64,000 nt of DNA. Source: Coneutiohabitans sp964457925 (GTDB lineage Bacteria > Zhuqueibacterota > Zhuqueibacteria > Zhuqueibacterales > Zhuqueibacteraceae). A model generated the notes under the pieces. It did not search any database and had not been told where the DNA came from. It was given only the letters and a program-made list of their open reading frames with translations. The stretch lies in contig CAYWGH010000021.1 in NCBI GenBank assembly GCA_964457925.1, positions 1 to 64,000 of the forward strand. The letters are read 5' to 3'. Below, one piece after another: positions 44,301 to 52,840 of this stretch. Within the stretch, counting starts at the first letter, position 1. Each line of letters begins with the position of its first letter. The position numbers were made by a program, and so were the translations under genes.

Positions 44301-44396
44301 GTGGTGAATTCAGGCGTCTATGTCTACCGGCTGCATGCGCGCGCGCGTCATGGCGCAGAATTTTCAGCAACACGCAAACTCATCTTGATGAAGTAG
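41373..44396 (+). CDS. Secreted invasin-like protein with type IX sorting domain
   Basis: A 1007-residue exported protein. A signal peptide (LLTLTLLFVLKYASFAPAHA) is followed by a lectin-like N-terminal domain (VVDDFNRAEIGDHWTHDKRY). A fibronectin III domain comes next (APGAVSDLRGADSTSSSITL, YYVAMRAYDEVGHVSALSNV). About five Big_1 (intimin/invasin) Ig-like repeats each carry TDxxGxPVxxxxVxF...GxGxL...TDxxGxAxxxW, for example LDSGCDQTGEVGRPLAQPLV, ITLVSGNGQIVSAGKASAPV and LAEISGNHQTAQAGTTLPEP. The end has RQNSPNPFNPATNIQFDLPE and GVYVYRLHARA. GGAAAAGG precedes the ATG at 41373. Probably a surface adhesin or matrix protein. Confidence 0.85.
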   Translation: MPRCLLTLTLLFVLKYASFAPAHAQGHPSPHIDSLRQALQLPAAVRLHWPAGRNGVDTISVVDDFNRAEIGDHWTHDKRYWRIKDGELTHTPEAIYGWRYLALFNPVYNKPGRRLHSVSYRWGQHADSIGIKEGAHALMIDTLSTTGSGYWLWHRTNYHQVWLWIVRYGTWEYTWGQGKSVDQKPANVRNPVAGDVVTAVIRQRNAANYFDYFVNDSLDATCADSSKEFGQYENWYVGVFIHGENLNNAVDDFTVTWLENDKVAPGAVSDLRGADSTSSSITLAWSAPGDNNWDGQAHRYDIRYSTEPITANNFSAAASAAAPAPKRAGEAQTLVINGLQIYRTYYVAMRAYDEVGHVSALSNVLKIRTKGDGIGQQLTLDSGCDQTGEVGRPLAQPLVAQVTDRFGAPVSGFAVHFAVVSGHGNLQGESTRIVTTDANGRAQTAWTLGSLPGRHEVEIRANGLNGSPIRCQATAKIGAAATITLVSGNGQIVSAGKASAPVVVRITDALGNPVADELLKYTIVAGSGWLGGKTKVFETTTTNDGTAAASCFAGEIYGDTTKLEIQAGQNPALKARFNLITAAPDSLAEISGNHQTAQAGTTLPEPLVVRVFDEQGAPAKNFGVTFRVVAGGGSFANDTSQIRILTDSSGYAAAFWRLGQNLNSQQANVKAEFKGKKLRQSPISYFATATAATISPTLSRVTAAPGANFPADSLAEATITITLRDEFGQPVAGKQVRIQVSGRGNFITQPSAPTNANGRATAKLRSTRAETKTVSAYVVEPALKLADSLRLTFTPLPATTLEIAGGNNQSGIINEPLNKPVVAVLRDKLGHPPAATEVQFTVVAGGGSLLSNATVVSDSNGLAQALWRMGPSVGVNRLEARAPSLALPAISFTALALVTGVAEHASGNLPLQFTLRQNSPNPFNPATNIQFDLPEAAHVQLELFDLNGRLVRVLLDGEKPAGTHSVVWNGRDHAHQVVNSGVYVYRLHARARHGAEFSATRKLILMK

Positions 44397-44410
44397 CGGA
44401 AGTGATGTGA

Positions 44411-44440
44411 CTCAGTTTGCGGAGAAATCCGCAAACTGAG
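44411..44440 (+). terminator. Terminator after the invasin-like gene
   Basis: The stem CTCAGTTTGCGG/CCGCAAACTGAG is perfect over 12 bp with a 6-base loop, followed by ATTTG. It lies 14 bases after the stop codon. Confidence 0.65.
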
Positions 44441-44689
44441 ATTTGAAAGTCGCGTGAATGCGACTCCCGCCCCGTGCGAGTTCGTTGGCTTCGAACGACT
44501 TGCACAGCCAAGCCCGATCCCGCCCTTGTGGCATCATTCATCACAAATAATTGAAAGCCCGCAGTTCCTCCCGCACATCATCTTGTGAATTCCTTTGCCT
44601 GCTTATCGAATTGAGCCTGGCTGCCAAAAACAAGGCCTGGCAAACACCCCCGTCGTAAAAATTTGTTGGCAAAACGCAAAACATTTTGT
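44441..44689. other. Gap upstream of the M16 peptidase gene
   Basis: No gene is supported between 44441 and 44969. The only structured element is the palindrome at 44690-44721. A frame reading into the peptidase gene from 44769 is open by chance and lacks a start signal. Confidence 0.4.
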
Positions 44690-44721
44690 CAAATTTGCAG
44701 TATATTCCTGCTGCAAATTTG
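44690..44721. promoter_or_regulatory. Operator-like palindrome upstream of the M16 peptidase gene
   Basis: The arms CAAATTTGCAG and CTGCAAATTTG are perfect 11-bp inverted repeats with a 10-base spacer (TATATTCCTG) that itself resembles a -10 box. It lies 248 bases before the start codon. A dimeric repressor site overlapping a promoter is a plausible reading. Confidence 0.45.
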
Positions 44722-44969
44722 TCCAAGCAAATCACATGAACAACCGTGCCGGCTGATCGGCTGTCCCATTGCGAAAAGGCCGCGGGAGTACGCGAAGGTA
44801 TCATATAAAGAGCGCATGGCTGCGGATTCATTCGCTGGCGCCCAACAGCAAAGCATCTCGCGCAGACGCAGGAATTCTGCACGCGCAAGCATGTCAGACA
44901 AGCATTTTCAATCCCCTCCGGCCTTGCCGGCCGGTATGTCAAAACCAATGCATTTTTAAGGAGGAGTCG

Positions 44970-47729
44970 ATGAACAGCAAAGATAAAACGACCAGGAAGT
45001 TAATCTGGTTGCTCATGCTGTCGGCGGCGGCTTTTGCTGCGCCGGGCATTTACGCGCAAAACAGCGCAGAGATCGACATTCCGTACCAAAAATTCGTGCT
45101 CGACAACGGCCTGAGGCTAATCGTGCATGAAGATCGCAAAGCGCCGATCGTCGCCGTGAACGTGTGGTACCACGTCGGCTCGAAGAATGAAAAGCCGGGC
45201 AAAAGCGGCTTTGCCCATCTTTTCGAGCATTTGATGTTCAACGGCAGCGAGAATTTCAACCAGGATTATTTCCAGACCATGGAGCGCATCGGCGCAACCG
45301 ATCTGAACGGCACCACCAACGAGGATCGCACGAATTATTTCCAAAACGTGCCAACCTCGGCGCTCGACATCGCGCTGTGGATGGAGTCGGACCGCATGGG
45401 GCATCTGCTCGGCGCCATTGACCAAGCCAAACTTGACGAGCAGCGCGGCGTGGTACAGAACGAAAAACGCCAGGGGGAAAACGAGCCCTACGGCGTAACC
45501 TATGAGCTCATCGTGAAGAACACCTATCCCGCCGGGCATCCGTATTCGTGGACGGTGATCGGTTCGATGGAGGACCTCAACGCTGCTTCGCTCGACGACG
45601 TGAAAGACTGGTTCAAAACCTATTACGGCGCTGCGAATGCCGTTATCGTCGTTGCCGGCGACATCGACGCAGCCACCGCCAAAGCGAAAGTCGAAAAATT
45701 CTTTGGCGATATTCCTTCCGGCCCACCGGTGGCCCGGCATGACGCATGGATCGCTCCGATGACTGAGACGCACCGCCAGCAGGTGCAAGATCGCGTTCCG
45801 CAGGCGCGGCTTTACAAAGTTTGGAATGCGCCGCCGCGCGGCGCCGCCGAGCTTGATTACCTCGACCTGGTCAGCGACGTGCTCGGCTCCGGTAAGAACT
45901 CGCGGTTGTACAAGCGACTGGTGTACGATGATCAAATCTGCACCAACGTATCGACGTACCTCGATGCCAGGGAAATTAGCTCACAATTTTATATTGAAGC
46001 CACAGCCAAGCCCGGCGAGAATCTGGCAAAGGTGGAGAAAGCGGTTGATGAAGAACTGGCAAAACTTCTCGCCGCCGGACCAACGCCGAAAGAGCTGCAG
46101 CGCGTGAAGACGCAGTACAAAGCGCGATTCATCCGTGGCATCGAGCGCATCGGCGGATTCGGCGGCAAGTCTGACATCCTGGCGCAGAACGAGGTCTACC
46201 ACGGCAGTCCGGATTATTACAAAACCACGCTGCAACGCATTGACGCGGCCACGGCGCAAAATCTCCATAACGCCGCCAAGAATTGGCTGACCGACGGTGT
46301 ATACATTCTCGAAGTTCATCCCTTTCCTGAATATAAGACGATTGCCAGCGATGTGGATCGCACCAAGCTGCCCACCCCCGGCCCTGCGCCCGAGGTGAAA
46401 TTTCCGGACTTACAGCGCCAAACGCTCAGCAACGGGCTGAAAGTTATCCTCGCCGAGCGCCAATCCATTCCGGTGATCAATTTCAATTTGCTGGTGGACG
46501 CGGGCTATGCCGCAGATCAATTCGCCATTCCCGGAACTGCCAGCCTGGCGATGAACATGCTGGATGAGGGAACCAAGACGCGCAGTTCACTGCAGATCAG
46601 CGAAGAGCTGGCGCTCATCGGCGCCAATCTCGGCAGCGGATCCAATCTGGATGTTTCGAATGTGACGCTGTCGGCGCTCAAGAGCAATCTCGACGCTTCG
46701 CTCAACATTTTCGCAGATGTTATTCTCAATCCCTCCTTTCCGGATGCTGACTTCAAACGTTTGCAGAAGCAGCAAATCGCCGGCATTCAGCGCGAGAAAG
46801 TCACGCCGGTGCAAATGGCGTTGCGGGTGTTTCCCAAACTGCTCTATGGCGCCGGGCACGCCTATGGCAATCCGCTCACCGGATCGGGCACGGAGGAATC
46901 CGTCGGCAGGCTCACCCGTGAAGACTTGCTGAAATTCCATCAAACCTGGTTCAAACCGAACAATGCAACACTGGTCGTTGTGGGCGCCACCTCCCTGGCG
47001 GAGATCACGCCCAAGCTGGAAAAGCTGTTTGCCAACTGGAAAGCCGGAGAGGTGCCCAGGAAAAATGTCAGCGAGGTGGCGCACCAGGCAAAACCGGTGG
47101 TGTATCTCATCGATCGTCCCGGTTCGCAGCAGTCGGTCATCTTCGCTGGGCATGTTACTTTTCCCAAGTCCAATCCCGATGAAATCGCCATTGAAACGAT
47201 GAACAATGTCCTGGGTGGAGATTTCACCTCACGGGTCAACATGAATCTGCGCGAAGACAAACATTGGTCGTACGGCTCCTTCAGCTTGATGCTGAACGCG
47301 CGCGGCCAGCGGCCGTTCATCGTCTATGCGCCGGTGCAGACTGACAAGACGAAGGAGGCGATGGCCGAAGTGAACAAGGAGATGCGTGATATTCTCGGCG
47401 CGCGCCCGGTGACCGCGGAAGAATTCGCCAAAGCGCAAACCAATGCCGCCTTGCAGCTTCCGGGTTCGTGGGAAACCATGGCATCGGTTGGCGGTTCGAT
47501 CAACAACATTGTGACCTATGGCCTGCCTGACAATTACTATCACACCTATGCGGACAAAATTCGCGGCCTCAAACACGACGAGGTTGCCGCCGCGGCAAAG
47601 AAAGTCCTGCACCCCGACAATCTGGTGTGGGTGGTGGTCGGCGACCGCTCCAAGATCGAAGCCGGCGTTCGCGAATTGAATTATGGGGAGATTCGACTGA
47701 TCGATACCGAGGGCAATCCGGTGCAGTAA
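44970..47729 (+). CDS. M16-family zinc metallopeptidase, exported, two-domain
   Basis: A 919-residue exported peptidase related to pitrilysin and PqqL. A signal peptide (LIWLLMLSAAAFAAPGIYAQ) precedes the first M16 domain with the inverted zinc motif HLFEH (H83, E86, H87) and the distal Glu in VVQNEKRQGENEPYG. The second half (from about residue 470, PDLQRQTLSNGLKVILAERQ) is a homologous inactive M16 domain without HxxEH, usual for clamshell members. AAGGAGGAG directly precedes the ATG at 44970. It likely degrades peptides in the periplasm and appears monocistronic, with a clear terminator after it. Confidence 0.93.
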   Translation: MNSKDKTTRKLIWLLMLSAAAFAAPGIYAQNSAEIDIPYQKFVLDNGLRLIVHEDRKAPIVAVNVWYHVGSKNEKPGKSGFAHLFEHLMFNGSENFNQDYFQTMERIGATDLNGTTNEDRTNYFQNVPTSALDIALWMESDRMGHLLGAIDQAKLDEQRGVVQNEKRQGENEPYGVTYELIVKNTYPAGHPYSWTVIGSMEDLNAASLDDVKDWFKTYYGAANAVIVVAGDIDAATAKAKVEKFFGDIPSGPPVARHDAWIAPMTETHRQQVQDRVPQARLYKVWNAPPRGAAELDYLDLVSDVLGSGKNSRLYKRLVYDDQICTNVSTYLDAREISSQFYIEATAKPGENLAKVEKAVDEELAKLLAAGPTPKELQRVKTQYKARFIRGIERIGGFGGKSDILAQNEVYHGSPDYYKTTLQRIDAATAQNLHNAAKNWLTDGVYILEVHPFPEYKTIASDVDRTKLPTPGPAPEVKFPDLQRQTLSNGLKVILAERQSIPVINFNLLVDAGYAADQFAIPGTASLAMNMLDEGTKTRSSLQISEELALIGANLGSGSNLDVSNVTLSALKSNLDASLNIFADVILNPSFPDADFKRLQKQQIAGIQREKVTPVQMALRVFPKLLYGAGHAYGNPLTGSGTEESVGRLTREDLLKFHQTWFKPNNATLVVVGATSLAEITPKLEKLFANWKAGEVPRKNVSEVAHQAKPVVYLIDRPGSQQSVIFAGHVTFPKSNPDEIAIETMNNVLGGDFTSRVNMNLREDKHWSYGSFSLMLNARGQRPFIVYAPVQTDKTKEAMAEVNKEMRDILGARPVTAEEFAKAQTNAALQLPGSWETMASVGGSINNIVTYGLPDNYYHTYADKIRGLKHDEVAAAAKKVLHPDNLVWVVVGDRSKIEAGVRELNYGEIRLIDTEGNPVQ

Positions 47730-47749
47730 GATTTCTTCCGAGTGCGATG

Positions 47750-47786
47750 AAAAAGCCCGCCACGGTTATGCCGGGGCGGGCTTTTT
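47750..47786 (+). terminator. Rho-independent terminator after the M16 peptidase
   Basis: AAAAAGCCCGCC pairs with GGCGGGCTTTTT across a 13-base loop. T and A runs on both sides let it work in both directions, serving also the converging minus-strand gene. Confidence 0.85.
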
Positions 47787-47852
47787 GTTCTACAGCAATT
47801 TGCGATTGGATGAGAATATGTTAACTGCGCCTTGTTGGTTTTTGCAATGGGC

Positions 47853-50180
47853 TTATTTGATCGTCACCCAAATTGGGCTTGACCACGCCATCTCACCGTC
47901 TTCCTGAAGCACACGAAGATAATACCAATGCGTGCCGGGCCCGGCTTGCTCATCGACCAACTCGAATCTCACCATGTCACCCACGCCGAAATCGCCGCCA
48001 TGTTGGTGAATGACTTGATTGTCGCGCAGCAGATAGACGTAGCGAATCTTTCCGGCGCCTGCAACGCGCGCACTCAGTTTGGGCGGCGCGTGGGTGGTGT
48101 ATTCGCTTCCCATGGCATGGCCATCGGCACTGAAATTGAGCAAAATGCGCACGCCACTGGTGGCATAAACGCGCCGCGCCTGCAAGGCTTCGAATAGTGC
48201 CGTGCGCGTCAGCTTGCCTTTGAGCCACACACCTGCCAGTCCCTGCACCCAGGGATCGCGTTTGCGGCCAATGCCGTGATGCCAAATCAAGCCGTGACCG
48301 TCGGAGGCGCCCAGGACGCCGAAGCGCAGGCCTTTAGCCAGGCCGTCTTGCACAAACATGCCAGGCGTTCCGCCGCGATGCGTGATGGGCTCGTTGCCCA
48401 TGTATTCAAATGCGCCATGCACGGAAACGATTTCCACGTTCGGCTGCGCCACCGGATCATGATTTTGCCAATCGACGCCGGTCCAGCCGATGTGATGCGG
48501 AAACGCAATGGCGCCTTCGGCTTTCAGATTTGCAAACAGCTTGCGTGTGTTGTTGGCATTGCTGTCTGCCAGACTGAAAATCGCGCCGGCTTCATCGCGA
48601 AAATAAACGTTCTTGTGACCCGCGCCATTGGGCCAGCGCGCCGCCGTCCATTCGTAGGCCGGGAGCGTGATGAAATCTTCGGACACATTGAAGCTCGCCG
48701 TTATCGCTTTGAGGTATTCCCATTCTGAGGGCGATAGGCGATTGTGCACGAACCATTCATGATCCGTGAGCGCGGCAAAATCCCACTGATAGAAATCGCG
48801 GCTGCGGGTGTAACAATCATCGGCCGTGCCCATGCCATCTGAGAGATTCGAGTGCTGGTGCAAATCCCCGAAAGCGAGCGTTTCATGGGGCTGTGCATTC
48901 ATGAAGCTTAAAGCCGCCGGGGCCGGTTTCCACTTCTCACGCGGCGCGGTTAATAACGGCAGAGCCGAAACCGCATGTTCAGGCGCGGGCCGCAATTGGG
49001 GGCTGACCGGCGTTTGCGATAACGCGGGAAACGCGCACAATTCAATTGCGCCCACATCGCGCCGGATTGTCCAGACCATGTCGTTGGGCGCAGCCAGTGC
49101 GCGCACAAAGTCGCCACGGCCACCCCAGCCGGGCAAGGCAAAATTTCCGCGCCCGCTCCACTGATTCCCCAGAAAAACTTGCACGCTGAATTCTTGGCTT
49201 GGCCGGCCGAATAGCCAAACTGCGCCCTCGCGCGTGGTTGTCAATGTTGGAAATTCCCAGCTTTGCATTTCAGTTTGCGCGGCGAGATCCTTGTCGGGCA
49301 TGGCCGCGCCGGGCGCAAACAATTTTTTGCCATCCCAATGGCGCAACTCCAGCCAGCGCGGAATGTCCGGTTTACCGGCAGCATCTGCGTTGCTGTGCCA
49401 CGCCAGCCACAAGCGGTTTTGCGCATCGACATTCAGCGCCGGGCATTGTTCCAGGGTTGCGCTATTGGTGAGGTTCCACGTTTGAGAAGTTTGATCCAGA
49501 CGGCGCAGGAAAATGTCGTAATTGTAATTGCCGAGATAGCCATCCCACGCGCACCAGATTTCGCCGTTCGCGCCCACAGCCAAAGCCGGGCGCATTTGGC
49601 GGTGCGGCGCTGAAAACACTGCTTGCGGCCGGCTCCAGCGTCCGCCTTCCCGCACACTGAACATGATTTGCGCCGTATCTGCAATCATTCTTTCCCACGC
49701 CAGCCAAAGGCGGCCTTTCGCATCGCACGCAATGGCTTGCCGCCAGTTCCGCGCGCGATCGGAATTGACCACTTCCATCTGCCCGGCATGGCCATGGTTT
49801 ATCGGCAACGCCACAACCTCAATGGCATTCGCATGCTTGCGCGCCCAACTTGCCCAGATGGTTCCTTCAGAAGAAACCGCCAGTCGAGGGCGATAAACGA
49901 TTTCAGCGCGATCCAACACCAGTGAATCTGCCCAGACGCCATCGCGATACATGCGCAGCACGATGATTTCCTGTTGTTCGAGCATCTGTTGATAGACGAT
50001 TGCCAGGGCGCCATCTTCCGCAAGGGCGAGGTCGGGATACTCTGCAAGCGAATTGGCAGGAAGAAGGGCGCGAATTTTAGGCTCGGGCAGAGGTTCGGAT
50101 TTTTGAGCAAGAAAAAAACTGCTGATTAGCAGTGGAAAGGCAAGCACGAGTATTTTGCGAAGGGACATTTTAACTTTCAC
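47853..50180 (-). CDS. Exported propeller-like plus PHP/DUF3604-type protein
   Basis: A 775-residue protein with a signal peptide (KILVLAFPLLISSFFLA). Residues about 40-390 hold six or more Trp-rich repeats (GTIWASWARK, GRLWLAWERM, GEIWCAWDGY, NRLWLAWHSN, GAVWLFGRPS, DMVWTIRRDV), the pattern of a beta-propeller. From about residue 425 a PHP-type metal domain follows: FGDLHQHSNLSDG, FAALTDHEWFVHN, AFPHHIGW, VSVHGAFEYMG and LGASDGHG. The substrate is unknown; PHP enzymes hydrolyse phosphoesters. The GTG at 50180 has AAGGAG 13 bases upstream; an ATG at 50168 is the alternative. Confidence 0.8.
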   Translation of the reverse strand: MKVKMSLRKILVLAFPLLISSFFLAQKSEPLPEPKIRALLPANSLAEYPDLALAEDGALAIVYQQMLEQQEIIVLRMYRDGVWADSLVLDRAEIVYRPRLAVSSEGTIWASWARKHANAIEVVALPINHGHAGQMEVVNSDRARNWRQAIACDAKGRLWLAWERMIADTAQIMFSVREGGRWSRPQAVFSAPHRQMRPALAVGANGEIWCAWDGYLGNYNYDIFLRRLDQTSQTWNLTNSATLEQCPALNVDAQNRLWLAWHSNADAAGKPDIPRWLELRHWDGKKLFAPGAAMPDKDLAAQTEMQSWEFPTLTTTREGAVWLFGRPSQEFSVQVFLGNQWSGRGNFALPGWGGRGDFVRALAAPNDMVWTIRRDVGAIELCAFPALSQTPVSPQLRPAPEHAVSALPLLTAPREKWKPAPAALSFMNAQPHETLAFGDLHQHSNLSDGMGTADDCYTRSRDFYQWDFAALTDHEWFVHNRLSPSEWEYLKAITASFNVSEDFITLPAYEWTAARWPNGAGHKNVYFRDEAGAIFSLADSNANNTRKLFANLKAEGAIAFPHHIGWTGVDWQNHDPVAQPNVEIVSVHGAFEYMGNEPITHRGGTPGMFVQDGLAKGLRFGVLGASDGHGLIWHHGIGRKRDPWVQGLAGVWLKGKLTRTALFEALQARRVYATSGVRILLNFSADGHAMGSEYTTHAPPKLSARVAGAGKIRYVYLLRDNQVIHQHGGDFGVGDMVRFELVDEQAGPGTHWYYLRVLQEDGEMAWSSPIWVTIK

Positions 50181-50743
50181 TTAATGAGATATCTCCTTAA
50201 AAAGGCAATGGCTTTCAGGAATTTGAGCCGGCTCATATTGCGCAAATTCGAGGGTTTTGTCAAGCGGGGAATTTCTATTTCGAATAGGCCTGCGTATGAA
50301 TGATGCCAGGCAAAGCGAACAAGCTTCCGTTGACTCAAAATATTTATTTTAGTGCTTGTTTTCTATCCGGCGTATTCGTATGTTGCTCTCCACGCATTAA
50401 TACGGGCTGCGAAAGGCGTCTCTCATTCACACGCCTCAGAGCGGCGGCATATAGATTTAATGCGTCTGGTGGTGGTCAACGCCGGTTTGCCGGCGGTGTG
50501 ACACCAACCAACATCAGTGGTTTTTGCCGAAATTCTTCATTCTCATCTCTCCTGTGCGGCAATGTTCCGCACAGCGTCCCTACCCTACTGCCGCTGGCAT
50601 TGGTGGAAGAGGTCAAGAGCTGACCCGAAGACAAAGAGATTCCCGAGCCACGGTAGACGAAATTTCTCCACTCAATTGATTCCGGAAGACGGTGAACTCT
50701 TTGCACTTTCTCGCCGTGATGTTTTCATTTCATAAGGAACTCT
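50181..50743. other. 563-bp gap before the RNA helicase gene
   Basis: No supported gene is seen. Two short hairpins stand out on the plus strand: CGCCGGTTTGCCGGCG near 50479 and CTGTGCGG/CCGCACAG at 50552-50574. The long leader before a DEAD-box gene would fit cold-responsive control, but no conserved cold-shock element was recognised. Confidence 0.4.
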
Positions 50744-52018
50744 ATGTCGTTTCAACAATTCGGCTTGCACGCCGATTTGCTCAAGGCGCTTGACCGGCTG
50801 GGCTACCATCAACCCACACCGATTCAAGAGCAGGCCATTCCGATCGCGCTTACGGGCCGGGATCTCATCGGTTGCGCTCAAACCGGCACCGGCAAAACCG
50901 CAGCCTTCGCATTGCCGATTCTGAACAAGCTCCATCCCATCATGAGCGGCAAAATTCGCGCATTAATTTTGACGCCCACGCGCGAACTGGCCGCACAGAT
51001 TAATGAAGTCTTACAAGGACTAATCGCCTACACGAAACTTTATTCTGCCGCGATCTACGGCGGCGTCGGCATGCCGCCGCAGGAACGGGCACTGCGCCTT
51101 GCCACAGATGTGATTGTGGCCACGCCCGGCCGCCTGCTCGACCACATGAAAAACGGCGTCGGCCGCTTCGACGGTCTGGAAGTGCTGGTGCTGGATGAGG
51201 CCGATCGCATGTTGGATATGGGTTTTCTACCGGACGTCAAGCGCATCATTGCGCGTTTGCCGCAGAAGCGGCAGACCATGATGTTTTCCGCCACCATGCC
51301 CAAAGAGATTTTTCAGCTTAGCCAGCAGATTTTGCAGGATCCCGCCACGGTTCAAATTGGGCGGCAAGCCGCGCCGGCGGAAGGCGTGAGCCAGTCTGCA
51401 TATCCGGTAGCGCATCATCTCAAAACGGACTTGCTTATGGCTTTGCTCGGGCAAAACGAGATGGAGTCGGTTTTAATTTTTGCGCGCACCAAGGTTCGCA
51501 CGGAACGCCTGGCGCGCCAATTGAAAGAGAACGGATTCAAGGCTGCACATATTCACGGTGACCGCACGCAGGGGCAGCGCCTGGCCGCGTTGGAAGGATT
51601 CCGCGACCGGCGCTATCGCATCTTGGTGGCAACGGATATTGCCGCGCGCGGCCTCGATATTGACGGAATCTCACACGTCGTCAATTATGACGTGCCGGTC
51701 CAGCCGGAGGATTATGTGCATCGCATCGGCCGCACGGCGCGCGCCAAAGCCGTGGGGGAGGCGCTAACACTGGTTGCGCCGGCAGAAGAAAGTTTTCTCG
51801 CGGCGATTCAACACCTGACCAAAACCAAAATTCCGCGCCAAAATCTCGCGGAATTCGATTATAGCCGGGCTTCGACCACGCCCCCGGAAGAGCGCGGACG
51901 CCGGCAAAATAGCTTTTCACGCCGCGGTTTTTCCCGGCGGCCAAACGGCAGCGGGCGTTCCGCCGCGGTGGGGCACGGCAAATCCAAATCCCGCAGCCGC
52001 CGGCTGGCATTCAATTAG
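50744..52018 (+). CDS. DEAD-box RNA helicase, RhlE-like
   Basis: A 424-residue ATP-dependent RNA helicase. The motifs are: Q motif (YHQPTPIQEQAIP), Walker A AQTGTGKT, Ia PTRELAAQI, Ib TPGRLLDHM, DEAD in VLVLDEADRMLDMGF, SAT, motif V ATDIAARGLDIDGISHVVNY and motif VI HRIGRTARA. The C-terminal tail is basic and Ser/Arg-rich (RRQNSFSRRGFSRRPNGSGR), typical for RhlE-type unwinding of structured RNA. AAGGAA precedes the ATG. An RRM-protein gene follows at 50 bases, so an RNA-remodelling pair is likely co-transcribed. Confidence 0.93.
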   Translation: MSFQQFGLHADLLKALDRLGYHQPTPIQEQAIPIALTGRDLIGCAQTGTGKTAAFALPILNKLHPIMSGKIRALILTPTRELAAQINEVLQGLIAYTKLYSAAIYGGVGMPPQERALRLATDVIVATPGRLLDHMKNGVGRFDGLEVLVLDEADRMLDMGFLPDVKRIIARLPQKRQTMMFSATMPKEIFQLSQQILQDPATVQIGRQAAPAEGVSQSAYPVAHHLKTDLLMALLGQNEMESVLIFARTKVRTERLARQLKENGFKAAHIHGDRTQGQRLAALEGFRDRRYRILVATDIAARGLDIDGISHVVNYDVPVQPEDYVHRIGRTARAKAVGEALTLVAPAEESFLAAIQHLTKTKIPRQNLAEFDYSRASTTPPEERGRRQNSFSRRGFSRRPNGSGRSAAVGHGKSKSRSRRLAFN

Positions 52019-52068
52019 TCATCAGTTTAACTTATGCTGTTCACATTTAATTTCAGGATGGTTCTTTT

Positions 52069-52392
52069 ATGAAGCTTTTCGTTGGAAATCTCTCCCGCCG
52101 CGTCACCTCGGATGCGTTGCAACAAATGTTCGAAACATTCGGCCAGGTGGCTTCGGCTGAAATTATCAAAGATAAATTCAGCGGTGAATCCAAAGGCTTT
52201 GGCTTTGTGGAAATGCCCACCAAAAGCGAGGCGGATGCCGCGATGAGCGGGCTGAACGGCCGTGAAGTTGACGGCAAGGCACTTAACGTCAATGAAGCGC
52301 GTCCGCGCACCAATGATCGTCGTCCGAGCGGCGGCGGTGGTGGCTTCGGCAATCGCGGCGGCGGCTATGGCGGCGGACGCCGTTCTTATTAA
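52069..52392 (+). CDS. Glycine-rich RRM RNA-binding protein
   Basis: A 107-residue single-stranded RNA binder. One RRM is complete: RNP2 LFVGNL at 3-8 and RNP1 KGFGFVEM at 42-49. The C-terminal tail is GGGGGFGNRGGGYGGGRRSY, as in cyanobacterial and Bacteroidetes cold-induced RNA-binding proteins. Such proteins often act with DEAD-box helicases, matching the gene just upstream. The stop is 7 bases before a long hairpin (52400-52489), which may end or stabilise the transcript. Confidence 0.93.
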   Translation: MKLFVGNLSRRVTSDALQQMFETFGQVASAEIIKDKFSGESKGFGFVEMPTKSEADAAMSGLNGREVDGKALNVNEARPRTNDRRPSGGGGGFGNRGGGYGGGRRSY

Positions 52393-52399
52393 CTTGACT

Positions 52400-52489
52400 G
52401 TAGTTTGGCACATTTTCCGTAAGCCGCTGTTTTTACACTCGACTTCTTGAGCGTGAAAACAAGTGGTTAACCAATTTTTGCCAAACTAC
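52400..52489 (+). repeat. 90-nt extended hairpin after the RRM gene
   Basis: The outer arms GTAGTTTGGCA and TGCCAAACTAC are perfect over 11 bp. Inside, GTTTTTACACTC and GAGCGTGAAAAC pair over 11 of 12 positions around GACTTCTT, and the segments between pair partly. The whole element folds as one rod. It may be a 3' stabiliser or terminator, a small RNA, or a palindromic mobile element. Confidence 0.6.
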
Positions 52490-52496
52490 TGCTAAC

Positions 52497-52606
52497 TTGA
52501 CGATGCCAGATTCACCGCTGAGACGCAGCGTTCGCTGAAAATTCACGCAATCTTACTCTGCGAACCGCGCGACTCTGTGGTGGTTTTTGGAATATGACAT
52601 AGTCAA
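52497..52606 (+). repeat. Dispersed 107-110 bp MITE-like repeat, copy 3
   Basis: The left end TTGACGATGCCAGATTCACC and the right end (reverse complement TTGACTATGTCATATTCC) form terminal inverted repeats. The interior has AGACGCAGCGTTCGCTGA and ATTCACGC, the latter shared with copy 2. It starts 8 bases after the hairpin at 52400-52489. Confidence 0.8.
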
Positions 52607-52647
52607 ATCAATTCGTGCTACACATTTCTTGCTGAAACGCGATAGGA

Positions 52648-52676
52648 TTAGGGCAGCGATGACTTCGTTGCCCTAA
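52648..52676. repeat. Hairpin TTAGGGCAGCGA / TCGTTGCCCTAA
   Basis: Twelve-base arms pair at 11 or more positions (one G-T) around TGACT. It lies in the gap before the response regulator gene. No T run follows, so a terminator role is doubtful; the rest of the gap 52393-52840 holds only the repeats listed. Confidence 0.5.
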
Positions 52677-52840
52677 AGCCTCCCGCTGTTGCCCGGCTCA
52701 TAAAGCATGTCCCGCATCATTACCGCAAACAAAACCAGGGATATCGAATTCGCTGCAATCTTCGCCGTCTATTGATTGGCGCGTTCATACACCCGATGTT
52801 AGAGTGGCTTCGGGCGCTCTGATTTTCGCAGGGATTGGTC

